Shown here: one piece after another, positions 48,371 to 57,631 of the stretch | Layout of the letters: each line of letters opens with the position of its first letter | How positions within the stretch are numbered: the first letter of the stretch is position 1 | Origin: Sorangium cellulosum | Lineage (GTDB): Bacteria > Myxococcota_A > Polyangia > Polyangiales > Polyangiaceae | Direction of reading: 5' to 3' | DNA: 64,000 nt | Assembly (NCBI GenBank): GCA_020720045.1 | Contig: DYPH01000004.1 | Coordinates: 1 to 64,000 of the forward strand | The notes under the pieces: model-generated | Database searches by the model: none | The model's input: the letters and a program-made list of their open reading frames with translations, nothing else | What the model was told of the DNA's origin: nothing | Translations under genes and position numbers: made by a program

Positions 48371-50761
48371 ATGCGCCGCTCGTTCATGTTCGCAAGCCTC
48401 GCTGTCGTGATCTCGCAGGCGGGCCTCGCCCCAGCGTTTGCAGACTCGGAGGCGAAGGTCGCGCTGCCCGCCAAAGAGTCGTTTGCCCTCGCAACGACGG
48501 GGGCTCCGAGTCACCAAGTTGTCGTAAATACGGGCAATCTTGGCGCGCGAATCGCTGCTTCCGCCGACGTTCGGGCCGTTTCGCTCCGGGCGATCATCGC
48601 CGCCGATCCGCGAGCCGCCGGGGCAAGCCTCGCGGAAACCCGCCACGAAGTCGGCACGCGCGACACCATCGTCCACTTCGCTCAGACGCACCTCGGCCTC
48701 CCGGTCCTCGGCCGCGGCGCGACCGTCCGTTACGACGATGCTGGCCGCGCCGTCCAGGTCTCCAGCTCCATCGCCAGGACGCTCCCTTCATCAGCAATTC
48801 CAGGGGTTTCCGTCGCTGTCGCGATCCGCCGTTACGAAGAGGCGACCGGCCGAACGGTCGCAAGCGCCGACGGGAAGCTTGCGTTCTACACGGGCCCCTT
48901 TGACGACGCCCGCCTCGTCTGGACGCTCCTGCCGCCGGAGGATGGGGTCTCCCCGGCGCGCTTTCGTGTCGTCGTCGATGCGAACAGCGGCGAAATCCTC
49001 GAGAGGATGGACGTTCGCCGTCACGTGGGGGCCGCCAAAGTCTTCTCAACGAACCCGACGAAGTCGCCGACCCGCGAACTTCTTCCGTTGTTGATGCCGG
49101 ATACCGCTGGCGTTCTAAAGAATGAGTTCGTTCAGAGCTACAACTGTATCGACAAGAAAACGAAGCGGAATGTGTCGTTCAGTGGGTTCGCTTTTGACGC
49201 GCATACCTGCGAATTGATTAACGTAGCGACGCCGAACGCCGAGGGCGACTATGACGTCGAGCCGGCTGACGTTGCGGGGAGCGCCGCCAGCAAGGCGGAC
49301 GCGTACTCGGAAGTCTCGATGTTCTACCATACGTCGCGCGCCTACGCGTTTTTTCGGGAACTTCGAGGAGATGCAACCGCCCAGGTTGTTCGCGCGAAGC
49401 CTTTCGCTGCGATCGCCAATCTTCAACTCCCTGCGGGACTCATGGAGCAGAATCTCCAGAAGATCTCCGACGTCAATCAGCCGCTCGAGCCCTTTCAGAA
49501 CGCCTTCTTCTCGCCGGGAAGCGACGGCGGCCAAGGGGATTTCTTTGCGTCTCTTTATGGAGTTTCTGGCGGCGGAATCTGGTTTGGTCAAGGTCCGCAA
49601 CGCGACTTCGCCTACGACGGCGATGTCGTCTACCACGAGCTTACCCACGCGGTAGTCGACGACACGCTCCAGCTCGGCGCGGTCCACTTCGATCGCTTTG
49701 GCATGACCTACGCCCCCGGTGGGATGAACGAAGCGCTCGCCGACTACTTCTCGTCGGCGATCACGGGCGATCCCGACATCGGTGAATATGCGTCCGAGGA
49801 GATCAGCCAGAACAGTGGCGTGATCCGATCCATCGCTAACCAAGAGAGCTGCCCGAAGGATGTGTTCGGCGAAGTCCACCGTGACTCGACGCTCTTTTCG
49901 GGCGGTTTGTGGTCGGCGCGCCAGTCGCTCCCCGCGGGGGACCGCCGCGCCTTTGACGCCGCGATCTACGCGTCGATGCGCGCCCATGCCGGCGACGGGG
50001 ACCTCGACTATACCGACCTCACCAAGTACTTTATCGCGACGCTGAAGACCGCTCTTCCGGCGGGTGCGACCGCTCTTCAAACGGCGATGACCACGCGTGG
50101 CGTCTTCAACGGCTGCGACCGCGTCTTTGCGATGAAGTCGGGCGTTCCACTCGCCGGTGCCGTCCTTCAGGACGACATTGGTGGCTGGTACGCGACTGGC
50201 AAAAATACGATTAATATCAAATCAGTGCCAGGTATCGCCCAGTTCTCTCTTCCTCTCGTGGAGAAGAACGGCAAGCTAGTCATCGGTTTTGAAGGGCGCG
50301 ATCTCGGGGCCGGGCTCGGCGGTTTCGGTGGCCAGCCTAGCCCCTTTAAGCCGCAGGTTCTTGTTCGCTTTGCCAAGCCGATTGAGTGGAAGATCAGCGG
50401 GCAATCGATCACGGCAACCGCCGACGCGACCGTCAGCCTCGCCGCCGCCTCGCAAGGGGCGACGACGATGACCGCGGAGGTCGACGTCCCGGAGGGGGCG
50501 ACGATCGCCTACGTGCAGATTGCAAATACCGGCGGCAACGACGGCATTTACAACAACGTCGTCCTCAGCACGAAGGACCGCACCTCTCCGATCGAGCCGC
50601 CGGTCACCCCGGATCCGACGCCGGTCACCCCCAGTGAAGATACCTTCGTCGCGGGTGGCGGCTGTGCAACGGCCGGCACCGGCGAAACCGCAGGCGCGAG
50701 TGGGTTCTTTGGACTCCTTGCAATTGCTGGCATTTTCGCTGCGCGTCGCCCGCGCCGCTGA
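48371..50761 (+). CDS. Secreted gluzincin metalloprotease with FTP propeptide and MYXO-CTERM tail
   Basis: 796 aa from ATG 48371. Signal peptide to about residue 24, an FTP/PepSY-like propeptide (VHFAQTHLGLPVLGRGATV, EILERMDVRRHVG), then the catalytic domain with HELTH (422-426) and a glutamate ligand in NEALADYF (Glu454), as in thermolysin-like/fungalysin-like peptidases. A C-terminal beta-sandwich is followed by a Pro/Thr linker, GGGCATAGTGE, a hydrophobic helix and RRPRR: the MYXO-CTERM sorting signal that anchors proteins at the outer surface of myxobacteria. Likely a broad extracellular protease used in predation or nutrient release. Confidence 0.92.
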   Translation: MRRSFMFASLAVVISQAGLAPAFADSEAKVALPAKESFALATTGAPSHQVVVNTGNLGARIAASADVRAVSLRAIIAADPRAAGASLAETRHEVGTRDTIVHFAQTHLGLPVLGRGATVRYDDAGRAVQVSSSIARTLPSSAIPGVSVAVAIRRYEEATGRTVASADGKLAFYTGPFDDARLVWTLLPPEDGVSPARFRVVVDANSGEILERMDVRRHVGAAKVFSTNPTKSPTRELLPLLMPDTAGVLKNEFVQSYNCIDKKTKRNVSFSGFAFDAHTCELINVATPNAEGDYDVEPADVAGSAASKADAYSEVSMFYHTSRAYAFFRELRGDATAQVVRAKPFAAIANLQLPAGLMEQNLQKISDVNQPLEPFQNAFFSPGSDGGQGDFFASLYGVSGGGIWFGQGPQRDFAYDGDVVYHELTHAVVDDTLQLGAVHFDRFGMTYAPGGMNEALADYFSSAITGDPDIGEYASEEISQNSGVIRSIANQESCPKDVFGEVHRDSTLFSGGLWSARQSLPAGDRRAFDAAIYASMRAHAGDGDLDYTDLTKYFIATLKTALPAGATALQTAMTTRGVFNGCDRVFAMKSGVPLAGAVLQDDIGGWYATGKNTINIKSVPGIAQFSLPLVEKNGKLVIGFEGRDLGAGLGGFGGQPSPFKPQVLVRFAKPIEWKISGQSITATADATVSLAAASQGATTMTAEVDVPEGATIAYVQIANTGGNDGIYNNVVLSTKDRTSPIEPPVTPDPTPVTPSEDTFVAGGGCATAGTGETAGASGFFGLLAIAGIFAARRPRR

Positions 50762-50811
50762 CCGCTGACCGGCTTCGGGCGCGAGAGCGCGATCGTGGTA
50801 AGCAAGCGGCG

Positions 50812-51204
50812 ATGCGCTTTCGAGCTCTCGCCGCTTCTGCTTTCGCAGGCCTCGTCGTTTCCGCAATCGGTGCAGCATGCACGGAAGAAAGCCGTGCCCC
50901 CGCGGCCGATGGAGGCGTCCGCTACGATGCGAGCATCGACGCCGCCATCTGCGTCGTCCCAGTCCCCGAAGGGGCGACCTGTGCGAAGAACAACGGCGGC
51001 GGCTGCGTCGACCTCGTCTGCGTCGATGGCGACTGGGGCTGCCCGGAGGGGGCGACCGGAGTCGCGCTCGTTCCTGGTGCCTGCGGAGAGGATGCGGGCC
51101 TCCTGGACGCAGGACTGGACGCTGGCCCCGTCGACGCGGGGCAACGCGACGGGGCGGTGATCGGCGACGCCGGCGCGATTTCCGACGCAGCCCGCGACCG
51201 CTGA
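50812..51204 (+). CDS. Small lipoprotein with DAG-rich tail
   Basis: 130 aa. Signal sequence to the Cys in IGAAC, a short domain with five cysteines (ICVVPVPEGATC, GGGCVDLVCVDGDWGC, GACGED) that may be disulfide-bonded, then a low-complexity Asp/Ala/Gly tail (LDAGLDAGPVDAGQRDGA). Myxobacterial lipoproteins often carry such acidic tails. No function recognised. It converges with the gene at 51213 with only 8 bp between the stops. Confidence 0.7.
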   Translation: MRFRALAASAFAGLVVSAIGAACTEESRAPAADGGVRYDASIDAAICVVPVPEGATCAKNNGGGCVDLVCVDGDWGCPEGATGVALVPGACGEDAGLLDAGLDAGPVDAGQRDGAVIGDAGAISDAARDR

Positions 51205-51212
51205 CGGAGGGC

Positions 51213-51950
51213 TCAGAACGTCGTGGTGAACGTCGCGAAGGCCCCCGTCCCTTGCGGGGGGGCGCCGATTTGGAGCTTTTGCAGTTCCCGGGCCGCCCGC
51301 CCATTGCGTGGCGCGAGGGCAGGGATGTAGGGGAGCAGTGCCCCCGCAAATCCTGTAATTCCTGGAACAATCACGTGCATCGAGCGCTCGCTCACCTCCC
51401 AGGAAACGGGATCGCGACCTTTGCCGATGGCGACGAAGAAGGGGGAGGCGATGCCGGCAAACAGAGCCGTCGAGAGGGCGAGCGGCCACGGGCTTGCGAC
51501 GGCGCCTTCCGGGGCGGTTCGCGTGATCACGTCGACACGGCACTTCGGGAGCGCGGCCATGCCGCCGCCGAGGAGCGCGCCAAAGGTCAGCCCGACGAAG
51601 CCGGAGGAGGTGACACGGAGCGCCGGCGACGCGACGTGATGCTTCACATACATGGCGTCGAAGGTGACCGCGCCGCCGGCCAGGATCAGCGCACCGCCGA
51701 CGTAGAGGAGGTCGGGACGGCCGGCGCGCGCGCAAAGTTCCCCTTCGCGATCGCTGAGGGGCCCCAATCGACTCGACGTGAGCGCGGTTGCACGCAGGCG
51801 CGCGGGCGGCGGGGGCGGACTCGCCTCCGGCGGCTTCTCATCGCTGGCCCCCTGCGAATTGCCTGCGCGCGGCGCCTCCGCCGCCTCCGGAGCGGCCGGG
51901 GCCTCCGCGGGGCGCACCTCGGCGGGCGGTGTCTGCGGGACGTCGTCCAT
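51213..51950 (-). CDS. Membrane protein of unknown function
   Basis: 245 aa. The first 60 residues are Ala/Pro/Glu-rich and disordered; the rest has about four hydrophobic segments (LLYVGGALILAGGAV, GFVGLTFGALLGGGMAAL, PLALSTALFAGIASPFFVAIG, VIVPGITGFAGALLPYI). It ends in a soluble tail with a final aromatic (FATFTTTF), so an outer-membrane strand end is also conceivable. Divergent from the phosphomannomutase gene. Confidence 0.65.
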   Translation of the reverse strand: MDDVPQTPPAEVRPAEAPAAPEAAEAPRAGNSQGASDEKPPEASPPPPPARLRATALTSSRLGPLSDREGELCARAGRPDLLYVGGALILAGGAVTFDAMYVKHHVASPALRVTSSGFVGLTFGALLGGGMAALPKCRVDVITRTAPEGAVASPWPLALSTALFAGIASPFFVAIGKGRDPVSWEVSERSMHVIVPGITGFAGALLPYIPALAPRNGRAARELQKLQIGAPPQGTGAFATFTTTF

Positions 51951-52018
51951 CCTGCGACCTTAATCCGCACCATCGCGCACTTGTAAATGAGAACGATTTC
52001 TCGCAAGAACGATCCCCG

Positions 52019-53428
52019 ATGAACAAATCCAGCTTCCGCGAGTACGACATCCGCGGCGTCGCCGACCGCGACCTCACCGACGACGTCGCCGAAGGGATCG
52101 GCCGCGCCTTCGCCAGCCGTCTTGCCGAGGGGCGCGAAAGCGCTGCGCCGCTGCGCATTTGCGTCGGCCGCGACTGCCGCCTCTCCGGGCCCCGCCTTCA
52201 CGAAGCGCTCGTTCGCGGGCTCACCCGCCAGGGGGTCCACGTCATCGACATCGGCGTCGGACCGACCCCGTACCTCTATTTTTCCGTGCATCATACAAAT
52301 GCCGACGGCGGCATCATGATCACCGGCAGCCACAACCCGGGCGACGAGAACGGGTTCAAGATGATGATCGGGAAGGCGAGCTTCTTCGGCGCCGAGATCA
52401 TCGCGCTCCGTGAACGCATCGAAGCTTCGAATTTTGCTCCGGAAAAATCGGGTTCCATCGAATCGATCAACCTCCACGAGCCCTACGTCGACGCGCTCGT
52501 GAAGGACATCCGCCTCTCCGGCAAAGGGGTCGCTTGCGTCCTCGATGCCGGCAACGGCTCGGGCGGCCCCCTCGGCGTCCAGGCCCTTGAGCGTGCTGGC
52601 GTGAAGGTCGATCCGCTCTACTGCGAAATGGACGGGACCTTCCCGAACCACCACCCGGATCCGACGGTTCCGAAGAACCTTGCCGCATTGATCGCGCGTG
52701 TGAAGGAGACCGGTGCGCGCGTCGGTCTTGCCTATGACGGCGACGCCGACCGTCTCGGTGCCGTTGACGAACTCGGGAACATTATCTGGGGCGATAAGCT
52801 CATGATTTTGTTCTCCCGTGCGCTCCTCAAGGTCCACCCGGGCGCCTCCGTCATCGGTGAGGTCAAGTGCTCGCAGACCCTCTACGACGACATCGCGAAG
52901 AATGGCGGAAACCCGATCCTCTGGAAGACCGGCCACTCGCTCATCAAAGCCAAGATGAAGGAGAGCGGCGCCCTCCTCGCCGGGGAGATGTCCGGGCATC
53001 TCTTCTTCGCCGATCGCTGGTTCGGCTTCGACGACGCCCTCTACGCCGGCCTCCGCCTCCTCGAGATCCTCGCCGACGACAGCCGCTCCCTCTCGGAGAT
53101 GCTCGCCGACGTCCCGGCGACCTTCACCACCCCGGAGCTCCGCGTCGATTGTCCCGACGCGATCAAGTTCGATGTCGTCGCGAAGGTGACCGCCCACTAC
53201 CAGGCGAAGGGGAATCCGGTTGTCGCCATTGATGGCGCCCGAATCTCGTTCCCCTCGAAGACGATCAGCAACGGGGTCGCCGCTCCCAGCTGGGGTCTCG
53301 TTCGCGCCTCGAACACCGGCCCGATCCTCGTGCTCCGCTTTGAAGCGGGCTCCGAAGAAGAGCTCGCGGCAAACCGCGCAGAAGTTGAAGCAATCGTTGC
53401 AGAAGCGCGCGCGGCAGCCGCCTCGTGA
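52019..53428 (+). CDS. Phosphomannomutase/phosphoglucomutase
   Basis: 469 aa from ATG 52019. Alpha-D-phosphohexomutase landmarks: FREYDIRG at the start, the phosphoserine loop ITGSHNP (Ser104), the magnesium loop YDGDADR, the sugar-binding GEMSGH and a C-terminal phosphate-binding RASNTGP loop. It interconverts hexose 1- and 6-phosphates, feeding GDP-mannose or UDP-glucose for surface polysaccharides, and so links to the block at 3429-22173. The stop overlaps the prmC start (GTGA). Confidence 0.95.
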   Translation: MNKSSFREYDIRGVADRDLTDDVAEGIGRAFASRLAEGRESAAPLRICVGRDCRLSGPRLHEALVRGLTRQGVHVIDIGVGPTPYLYFSVHHTNADGGIMITGSHNPGDENGFKMMIGKASFFGAEIIALRERIEASNFAPEKSGSIESINLHEPYVDALVKDIRLSGKGVACVLDAGNGSGGPLGVQALERAGVKVDPLYCEMDGTFPNHHPDPTVPKNLAALIARVKETGARVGLAYDGDADRLGAVDELGNIIWGDKLMILFSRALLKVHPGASVIGEVKCSQTLYDDIAKNGGNPILWKTGHSLIKAKMKESGALLAGEMSGHLFFADRWFGFDDALYAGLRLLEILADDSRSLSEMLADVPATFTTPELRVDCPDAIKFDVVAKVTAHYQAKGNPVVAIDGARISFPSKTISNGVAAPSWGLVRASNTGPILVLRFEAGSEEELAANRAEVEAIVAEARAAAAS

Positions 53429-54354
53429 GCGACGACAGCAAAGAACTTTGGACCGTCGGTCGCCTCCTCAAGTGGGCGACCGACGACTTTCGTACGCGCG
53501 GCATCGAAGCGCCGCGTCTCGACGCCGAAGTCTTGCTGTCTCATTCTCTCGGCCTGACGCGTACCGAGATTTTCTTGCAGGGGGATCGCCCTCTGGACGA
53601 TGCGGAGTTGCAGGCACTTCGCGCGCTCATCAAACGCCGGAGATCCCACGAACCGATCGCCTACTTGCGAGGCTTTCGGGAGTTCTATGGGCGTAGTTTC
53701 CATGTCGATGCGCGGGTGCTTGTCCCCCGACCCGACACGGAGACGCTCATCGACGTCGCGCTGGAGCGGACCAAACAAATCCCGCTTTCGGCGCGTACGC
53801 TTGACCTATGTACCGGCTCGGGGTGCGTCGCCATCACGCTGGCCAAAGCACGCCCGACGACGAAGGTCTTCGCCTGCGATTTGTCGGACGACGCCCTCGT
53901 CGTTGCCCGCGAAAACGCGCTTCGCCTCGGCGCCTACAACGTCGCCTTTCACAAGGCCGATCTCTTCGCGGGAATCGCGAAGGTTTCGCGGATCCCCTTC
54001 GACTTGGTCGTCGCGAATCCTCCGTACATCCCGAGTGCCGAGTGCGACACGTTGATGCCAGATGTCCGTTTGTTTGAACCGCGGATGGCCCTCGACGGCG
54101 GCGCCGACGGCCTCGATCTCGTGCGGCGGCTCGTCGCCGGGGCGCCGAAGGTGATGCGCCCCCAGGGCGTGTTCGCCCTCGAACTCATGGCCGGGCAGGC
54201 CCCCGTCGTCGCCGAGATGTTCGAGAGCCACGGCTTTGTCGACGTCCGAATTACCAAGGATCTCGGGAAGATCGAGCGGGTCGTCTCCGGAGTCCTCAAA
54301 GAGCGCCCCCGCCGCCGCCCGCCGGCCGAAGTGGGCCCGGGGAATCCGCCATGA
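53425..54354 (+). CDS. prmC: Release factor N5-glutamine methyltransferase
   Basis: 309 aa, GTG start. The N-terminal helical domain (RLDAEVLLSHSLGL) and the SAM-dependent domain with DLCTGSG (127-133) and NPPY (198-201) are typical of PrmC/HemK. It methylates the GGQ glutamine of RF1/RF2 and so supports translation termination. It carries a Pro/Arg-rich C-terminal extension of about 15 residues. Coupled both ways: start with the mutase stop, stop with the GH113 start. Confidence 0.95.
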   Translation: MSDDSKELWTVGRLLKWATDDFRTRGIEAPRLDAEVLLSHSLGLTRTEIFLQGDRPLDDAELQALRALIKRRRSHEPIAYLRGFREFYGRSFHVDARVLVPRPDTETLIDVALERTKQIPLSARTLDLCTGSGCVAITLAKARPTTKVFACDLSDDALVVARENALRLGAYNVAFHKADLFAGIAKVSRIPFDLVVANPPYIPSAECDTLMPDVRLFEPRMALDGGADGLDLVRRLVAGAPKVMRPQGVFALELMAGQAPVVAEMFESHGFVDVRITKDLGKIERVVSGVLKERPRRRPPAEVGPGNPP

Positions 54355-55535
54355 GAGCCCTCCGTGCGGCCACGGTCGCGATCGCGGTCTTGGCAGCTTC
54401 CGCGCCTGCCTCCGCCGCCGATCGGCTCACCGTCTTTCCGTCGGCGACCGGCTTCCGGGATGCGGGCAACGACGCCATCCGTGGGATCACCGTCGGCCCC
54501 ATCGAAAACGCCTACCACCCGGGCCGCGGCTACGGCTCGAACGCCTATGTGCGGACCGTCCTCGAAGCAAAAGCGATGGGGGCGACCTGGGTCGCGCTCA
54601 CGCCATTCGGCCGCGTCGGAGACCTAAAAGGGCGCGGCATCGACCCGACCTTCGAGGCCCCCTTCGCGGAAAATCGCGTGCAGGTTGCAGCGAGTGTCGC
54701 CCTCGCCCACAGGCTCGGCCTCCGCGTGATGATCGTCCCCCACCTGTGGGTCGAAAGCGGCGAGTGGCGTGCGCTCGTCGACCCCATTACCGACGCGGCC
54801 TGGGAAAATTGGGCAAAGAGTTACGAACGTTACGTGCTGGCGTGGGCGAAGGTCGCTGAGGAGAGCGGCGTCGATCTCTTCTCCGTCGGCGTCGAAATGC
54901 GCGGCTGGGTGACGTCCCAGCATGCGCCCCGGTTCCTCGACGTCATTCGCCAGATCCGGGCCCTCTACAAAGGGCCGCTCACCTACTCGGGGAACTGGGA
55001 CGACATCGACGACACCTGCATCCTCGGTGCCGTCGATGTGATCGGGATCAATGCCTTTTACCCCCTCGCCGACAAAGACGGTTCCGGCTGGGAGGAACTC
55101 GCGAAGGGGGGCGTCCGCGTTCGCGAGAAAGTACACGCATTGGCCGACCGCTGGCAGAAGCCGGTCCTCTTCACCGAGATCGGCTACACGACCCGGCCAA
55201 ACCCGGCGATCAAGCCCTGGGAGTGGCCCGACGGCATGAAGAACGTCACCGTCGACGGCGCCGCTCAGGCGCTCGCCTACACGGCGCTCCTGCATGATTT
55301 GCTCGATGAGCCGCGTTTCGCCGGCTTCTTCGTGTGGCGCACCTACGCCGATCCCGACGACGTCAGCCAGGAGGCCGAGTGGGGCTTCAACCCGCGCGGT
55401 AAGGCGGCCGAACTCGTCGTTCGCGACGCCTTTGCGACCCGCTGGGCCGGCGACGGCGACAGAAGCTACCGCTGGGGCTGGCGGGCGGAGACGGCCGGTC
55501 TCCTCCCCTGGTGGCGCGCCTTTTCGTCCCACTGA
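54351..55535 (+). CDS. GH113-like secreted glycoside hydrolase
   Basis: 394 aa. Signal peptide to about residue 23 (APASAAD). TIM barrel with GITVGPIENAYH, MGATWVALTPF, PHLWVESGEW, acid/base Glu182 in SVGVEMRG and nucleophile Glu276 in FTEIGYT, matching the GH113 beta-mannanase group within clan GH-A. Predicted to hydrolyse beta-mannan or a related polymer in the periplasm or outside. Translationally coupled to prmC and downstream of a phosphomannomutase, so a role in a mannose-containing polymer is attractive but unproven. Confidence 0.8.
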   Translation: MRALRAATVAIAVLAASAPASAADRLTVFPSATGFRDAGNDAIRGITVGPIENAYHPGRGYGSNAYVRTVLEAKAMGATWVALTPFGRVGDLKGRGIDPTFEAPFAENRVQVAASVALAHRLGLRVMIVPHLWVESGEWRALVDPITDAAWENWAKSYERYVLAWAKVAEESGVDLFSVGVEMRGWVTSQHAPRFLDVIRQIRALYKGPLTYSGNWDDIDDTCILGAVDVIGINAFYPLADKDGSGWEELAKGGVRVREKVHALADRWQKPVLFTEIGYTTRPNPAIKPWEWPDGMKNVTVDGAAQALAYTALLHDLLDEPRFAGFFVWRTYADPDDVSQEAEWGFNPRGKAAELVVRDAFATRWAGDGDRSYRWGWRAETAGLLPWWRAFSSH

Positions 55536-55558
55536 GGGGACGTTCCTGGCGGCCAGAA

Positions 55559-56632
55559 TCAGCGTTTCGTGGAGACCTTTTGCAGCTTGGGTCTCTGCGG
55601 CGCGCGTGCCACAGGCTCCGTAGAAGCCGCTTGCGGTGCGGCCGGATGCAGCGATTGAAAATGCTGCACACGGGCGGCGTTCATCTCGGCGCGGTTCGCA
55701 TAGGGCTGCGGCATCTTCTCGACTTCGTTGAGAAATTCCTCAAGCCCGACGACCTCATAGCCGGCCCGCTTCGGATGCTTGGGGTCCCAACGATTCGCAT
55801 GGAGCCAGGCGAGGAGCCGCTGGGTCACGACGACGCTTGAGTATTTCCAGTCGTGGAGGAGCACGATGCCGCCCCGCGCGAAGTCGAGGCGCCGGGTCAG
55901 TTCGGCGAAGACGGCGTCGGCGTCGTCGGACTCCCAATCCTTCCCCTCCACGTTCCAGAGCACGAGCCGGTTGTGTCGTGAAGCGAGGTGGGCGGAAAGA
56001 GCGCCGTCGAGATCGCCAAACGGAGGGCGAAAGAAGAGCGGCTCCGCGCCGACGGTTTGCTGAATGAGTTTCGCGGAATGATCGATTTGTCGCGTCGCTT
56101 CTGCAAATGAGATGGCAGTAAGCTGGCTATGATCGAGCGTATGGTTCCCGATTAGGTGGCCGTCATGCGCTAGATCTTGCACGACTTTTCGTGCTTTTTG
56201 GGCCGAGTAGCTCTCCCCCTCGAGGTATTTTCCAATGACGAAAAACGTCGCCTCAATGCCGTATTTCGCAAGCGACTTGCGCACTTGGGGTGTGTAGACG
56301 AGCGAGGGGCCGTCGTCGAAAGTGAGCGTCACGAGCCGGCGCCCCTCCAACGGACCCTTGTAGGGCCCCTCCGCTTCAAGCCAGGCTTTGTCGATGTTTG
56401 CCGTCGGATTTCCGCCGATCGACGCCCATCGACTTTCCGGCGCCGCCAGCGACGGCGGGCCGATTTCAATAGGGGCGCGAAGCGTCGGGGAGGCAGGTGC
56501 GACGGAGGCGCTCGGCGCCGCCGGGTAGGTGCCGACGTTCGGTGCCGAGCTGCCGGCCGCCACATAGCCGATCGCCGCCGCCGCCGCAGTGAGCGGCAGG
56601 GCCAGACGGGCGAAGCGGCGGAAAAGATTCAT
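55559..56632 (-). CDS. Polysaccharide deacetylase (NodB homology domain)
   Basis: 357 aa. N-terminal membrane/signal segment (ALPLTAAAAAIGYVAAG), Ala/Pro linker, then the NodB domain: TFDDGP (Asp106-Asp107), metal ligands His164 and His168 in GNHTLDHS, RPPFG (Arg202) and the final motif IVLLHDW. Carbohydrate esterase family 4 enzymes remove N- or O-acetyl groups from chitin, peptidoglycan or exopolysaccharide. The C-terminal extension (about 290-357) is Gln/Pro/Ala-rich. It converges on GH113 with 23 bp between. Confidence 0.93.
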   Translation of the reverse strand: MNLFRRFARLALPLTAAAAAIGYVAAGSSAPNVGTYPAAPSASVAPASPTLRAPIEIGPPSLAAPESRWASIGGNPTANIDKAWLEAEGPYKGPLEGRRLVTLTFDDGPSLVYTPQVRKSLAKYGIEATFFVIGKYLEGESYSAQKARKVVQDLAHDGHLIGNHTLDHSQLTAISFAEATRQIDHSAKLIQQTVGAEPLFFRPPFGDLDGALSAHLASRHNRLVLWNVEGKDWESDDADAVFAELTRRLDFARGGIVLLHDWKYSSVVVTQRLLAWLHANRWDPKHPKRAGYEVVGLEEFLNEVEKMPQPYANRAEMNAARVQHFQSLHPAAPQAASTEPVARAPQRPKLQKVSTKR

Positions 56633-56724
56633 CCGATCGCGACCTTACGGTGCTGCCATCGGAGGGCCAAGAAAGTGGCTTACTTTTGCCTACATGTCGA
56701 CTTCGGCGCGGGAACGCGGAGACG

Positions 56725-57393
56725 TCAGTCGGTGAGGCAGGCCTTGGCCCCTTCGCCCTTCCACTTGCGGCCGTCCCGTTCCATCGGGCAGAAGCCGCCG
56801 CCGCGGAGCTGGTCGATGTATTCGAAGAAGACCCCCTGGGACCATTTCTTCGCGCCGTCGAAACGGGCCCGGATCACGCCGTTTTTGTCGATGATCCACG
56901 TCTCGGGGAAGAGGTGCGTCCCGAACTGCTTGCTCACGACCTTTGCGTCGGGATCGAAGACGATGGGGAAGGGGACCGGCTCCTTCAGGATGCTCTGGAG
57001 GGTGTCCTTCACGTCGTCGGGGCCGTCGTCGGTGGAGACGCCGAGCACGACAACGTCGTTGTGCTTCTGGAGGACCTTGGCCGCGTCGACGAGATCGGGG
57101 AACTCCTCCAAGCAGGGGCCGCAGGTCTTCGTCCAGAAGTTCAACACCACGATCTTCCCGCGGAAATCGGAGAGGCGGACCTCTTTCCCGGTCATGTCTT
57201 TGAGGGTGAAATCGGGCGCTTTGCGTGCATACGACACGTATTCGGGCGCGAGGGCGCAGGTCGGCGCGCAGCGGCGGCGGAGTTCGCCGTCTTTGCCGAC
57301 CGTCACGAAGCCGAAGACGAGCAGCGCCGCGCCGCCGATGAAGGCGAACTGGGTAAACGTCTGAAGGAGGCTCGGTTGCGTGTCGACGGCCAT
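56725..57393 (-). CDS. TlpA/ResA-like thiol-disulfide oxidoreductase
   Basis: 222 aa from ATG 57393. One N-terminal membrane segment (FAFIGGAALLVFGFV), then a thioredoxin-like AhpC/TSA-Redoxin domain with FWTKTCGPCLEEFPD (Cys91, Cys94) and the cis-Pro region HLFPETWIID. Two more cysteines (42, 46) lie just after the helix. Membrane-tethered, periplasm-facing reductant or oxidant. The frame stays open upstream through the 45-bp repeats, so a longer N-terminus is formally possible, but this start gives the canonical layout. Confidence 0.9.
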   Translation of the reverse strand: MAVDTQPSLLQTFTQFAFIGGAALLVFGFVTVGKDGELRRRCAPTCALAPEYVSYARKAPDFTLKDMTGKEVRLSDFRGKIVVLNFWTKTCGPCLEEFPDLVDAAKVLQKHNDVVVLGVSTDDGPDDVKDTLQSILKEPVPFPIVFDPDAKVVSKQFGTHLFPETWIIDKNGVIRARFDGAKKWSQGVFFEYIDQLRGGGFCPMERDGRKWKGEGAKACLTD

Positions 57394-57438
57394 GCGCCGG
57401 GAGATAGTGCGAATCGCCGCCCGCGACGACGGCTGATT

Positions 57439-57618
57439 GCGTTTGTTGAGAACTCTGCGCCGTCTCCCGCTTCGCGGACGGACGCGTTTGTGGAGAACTC
57501 CGCGCCGTCTCCCGCTTCGCGGACGGACGCGTTTGTGGAGAACTCTGCGCCGTCTCCCGCTTCGCGGACGGACGCGTTTGTGGAGAACTCTGCGCCGTCT
57601 CCCGCTTCGCGGACGGAC
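57439..57618. repeat. Four tandem 45-bp repeats with hairpins
   Basis: Four units, 57439-57483, 57484-57528, 57529-57573 and 57574-57618, differ at only two positions and are followed by a 5-bp start of a fifth. Each contains CCGTC-TCC-CGC-TTC-GCG-GACGG, an 8-bp hairpin with a 3-nt bulge. They lie between the radical SAM gene and the TlpA-like gene, both on the minus strand, so they would be in an intercistronic leader. 45 is divisible by 3, and the minus frame reads a 15-residue Arg-rich repeat (VRPRSGRRRRVLHKR) with no stop. Confidence 0.95.
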
Positions 57619-57631
57619 GCGTTCCGGCCGC

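Noticed and set aside
57439-57618. CRISPR array
   Set aside because: The units are contiguous identical 45-bp repeats without variable spacers, and there are no cas genes.
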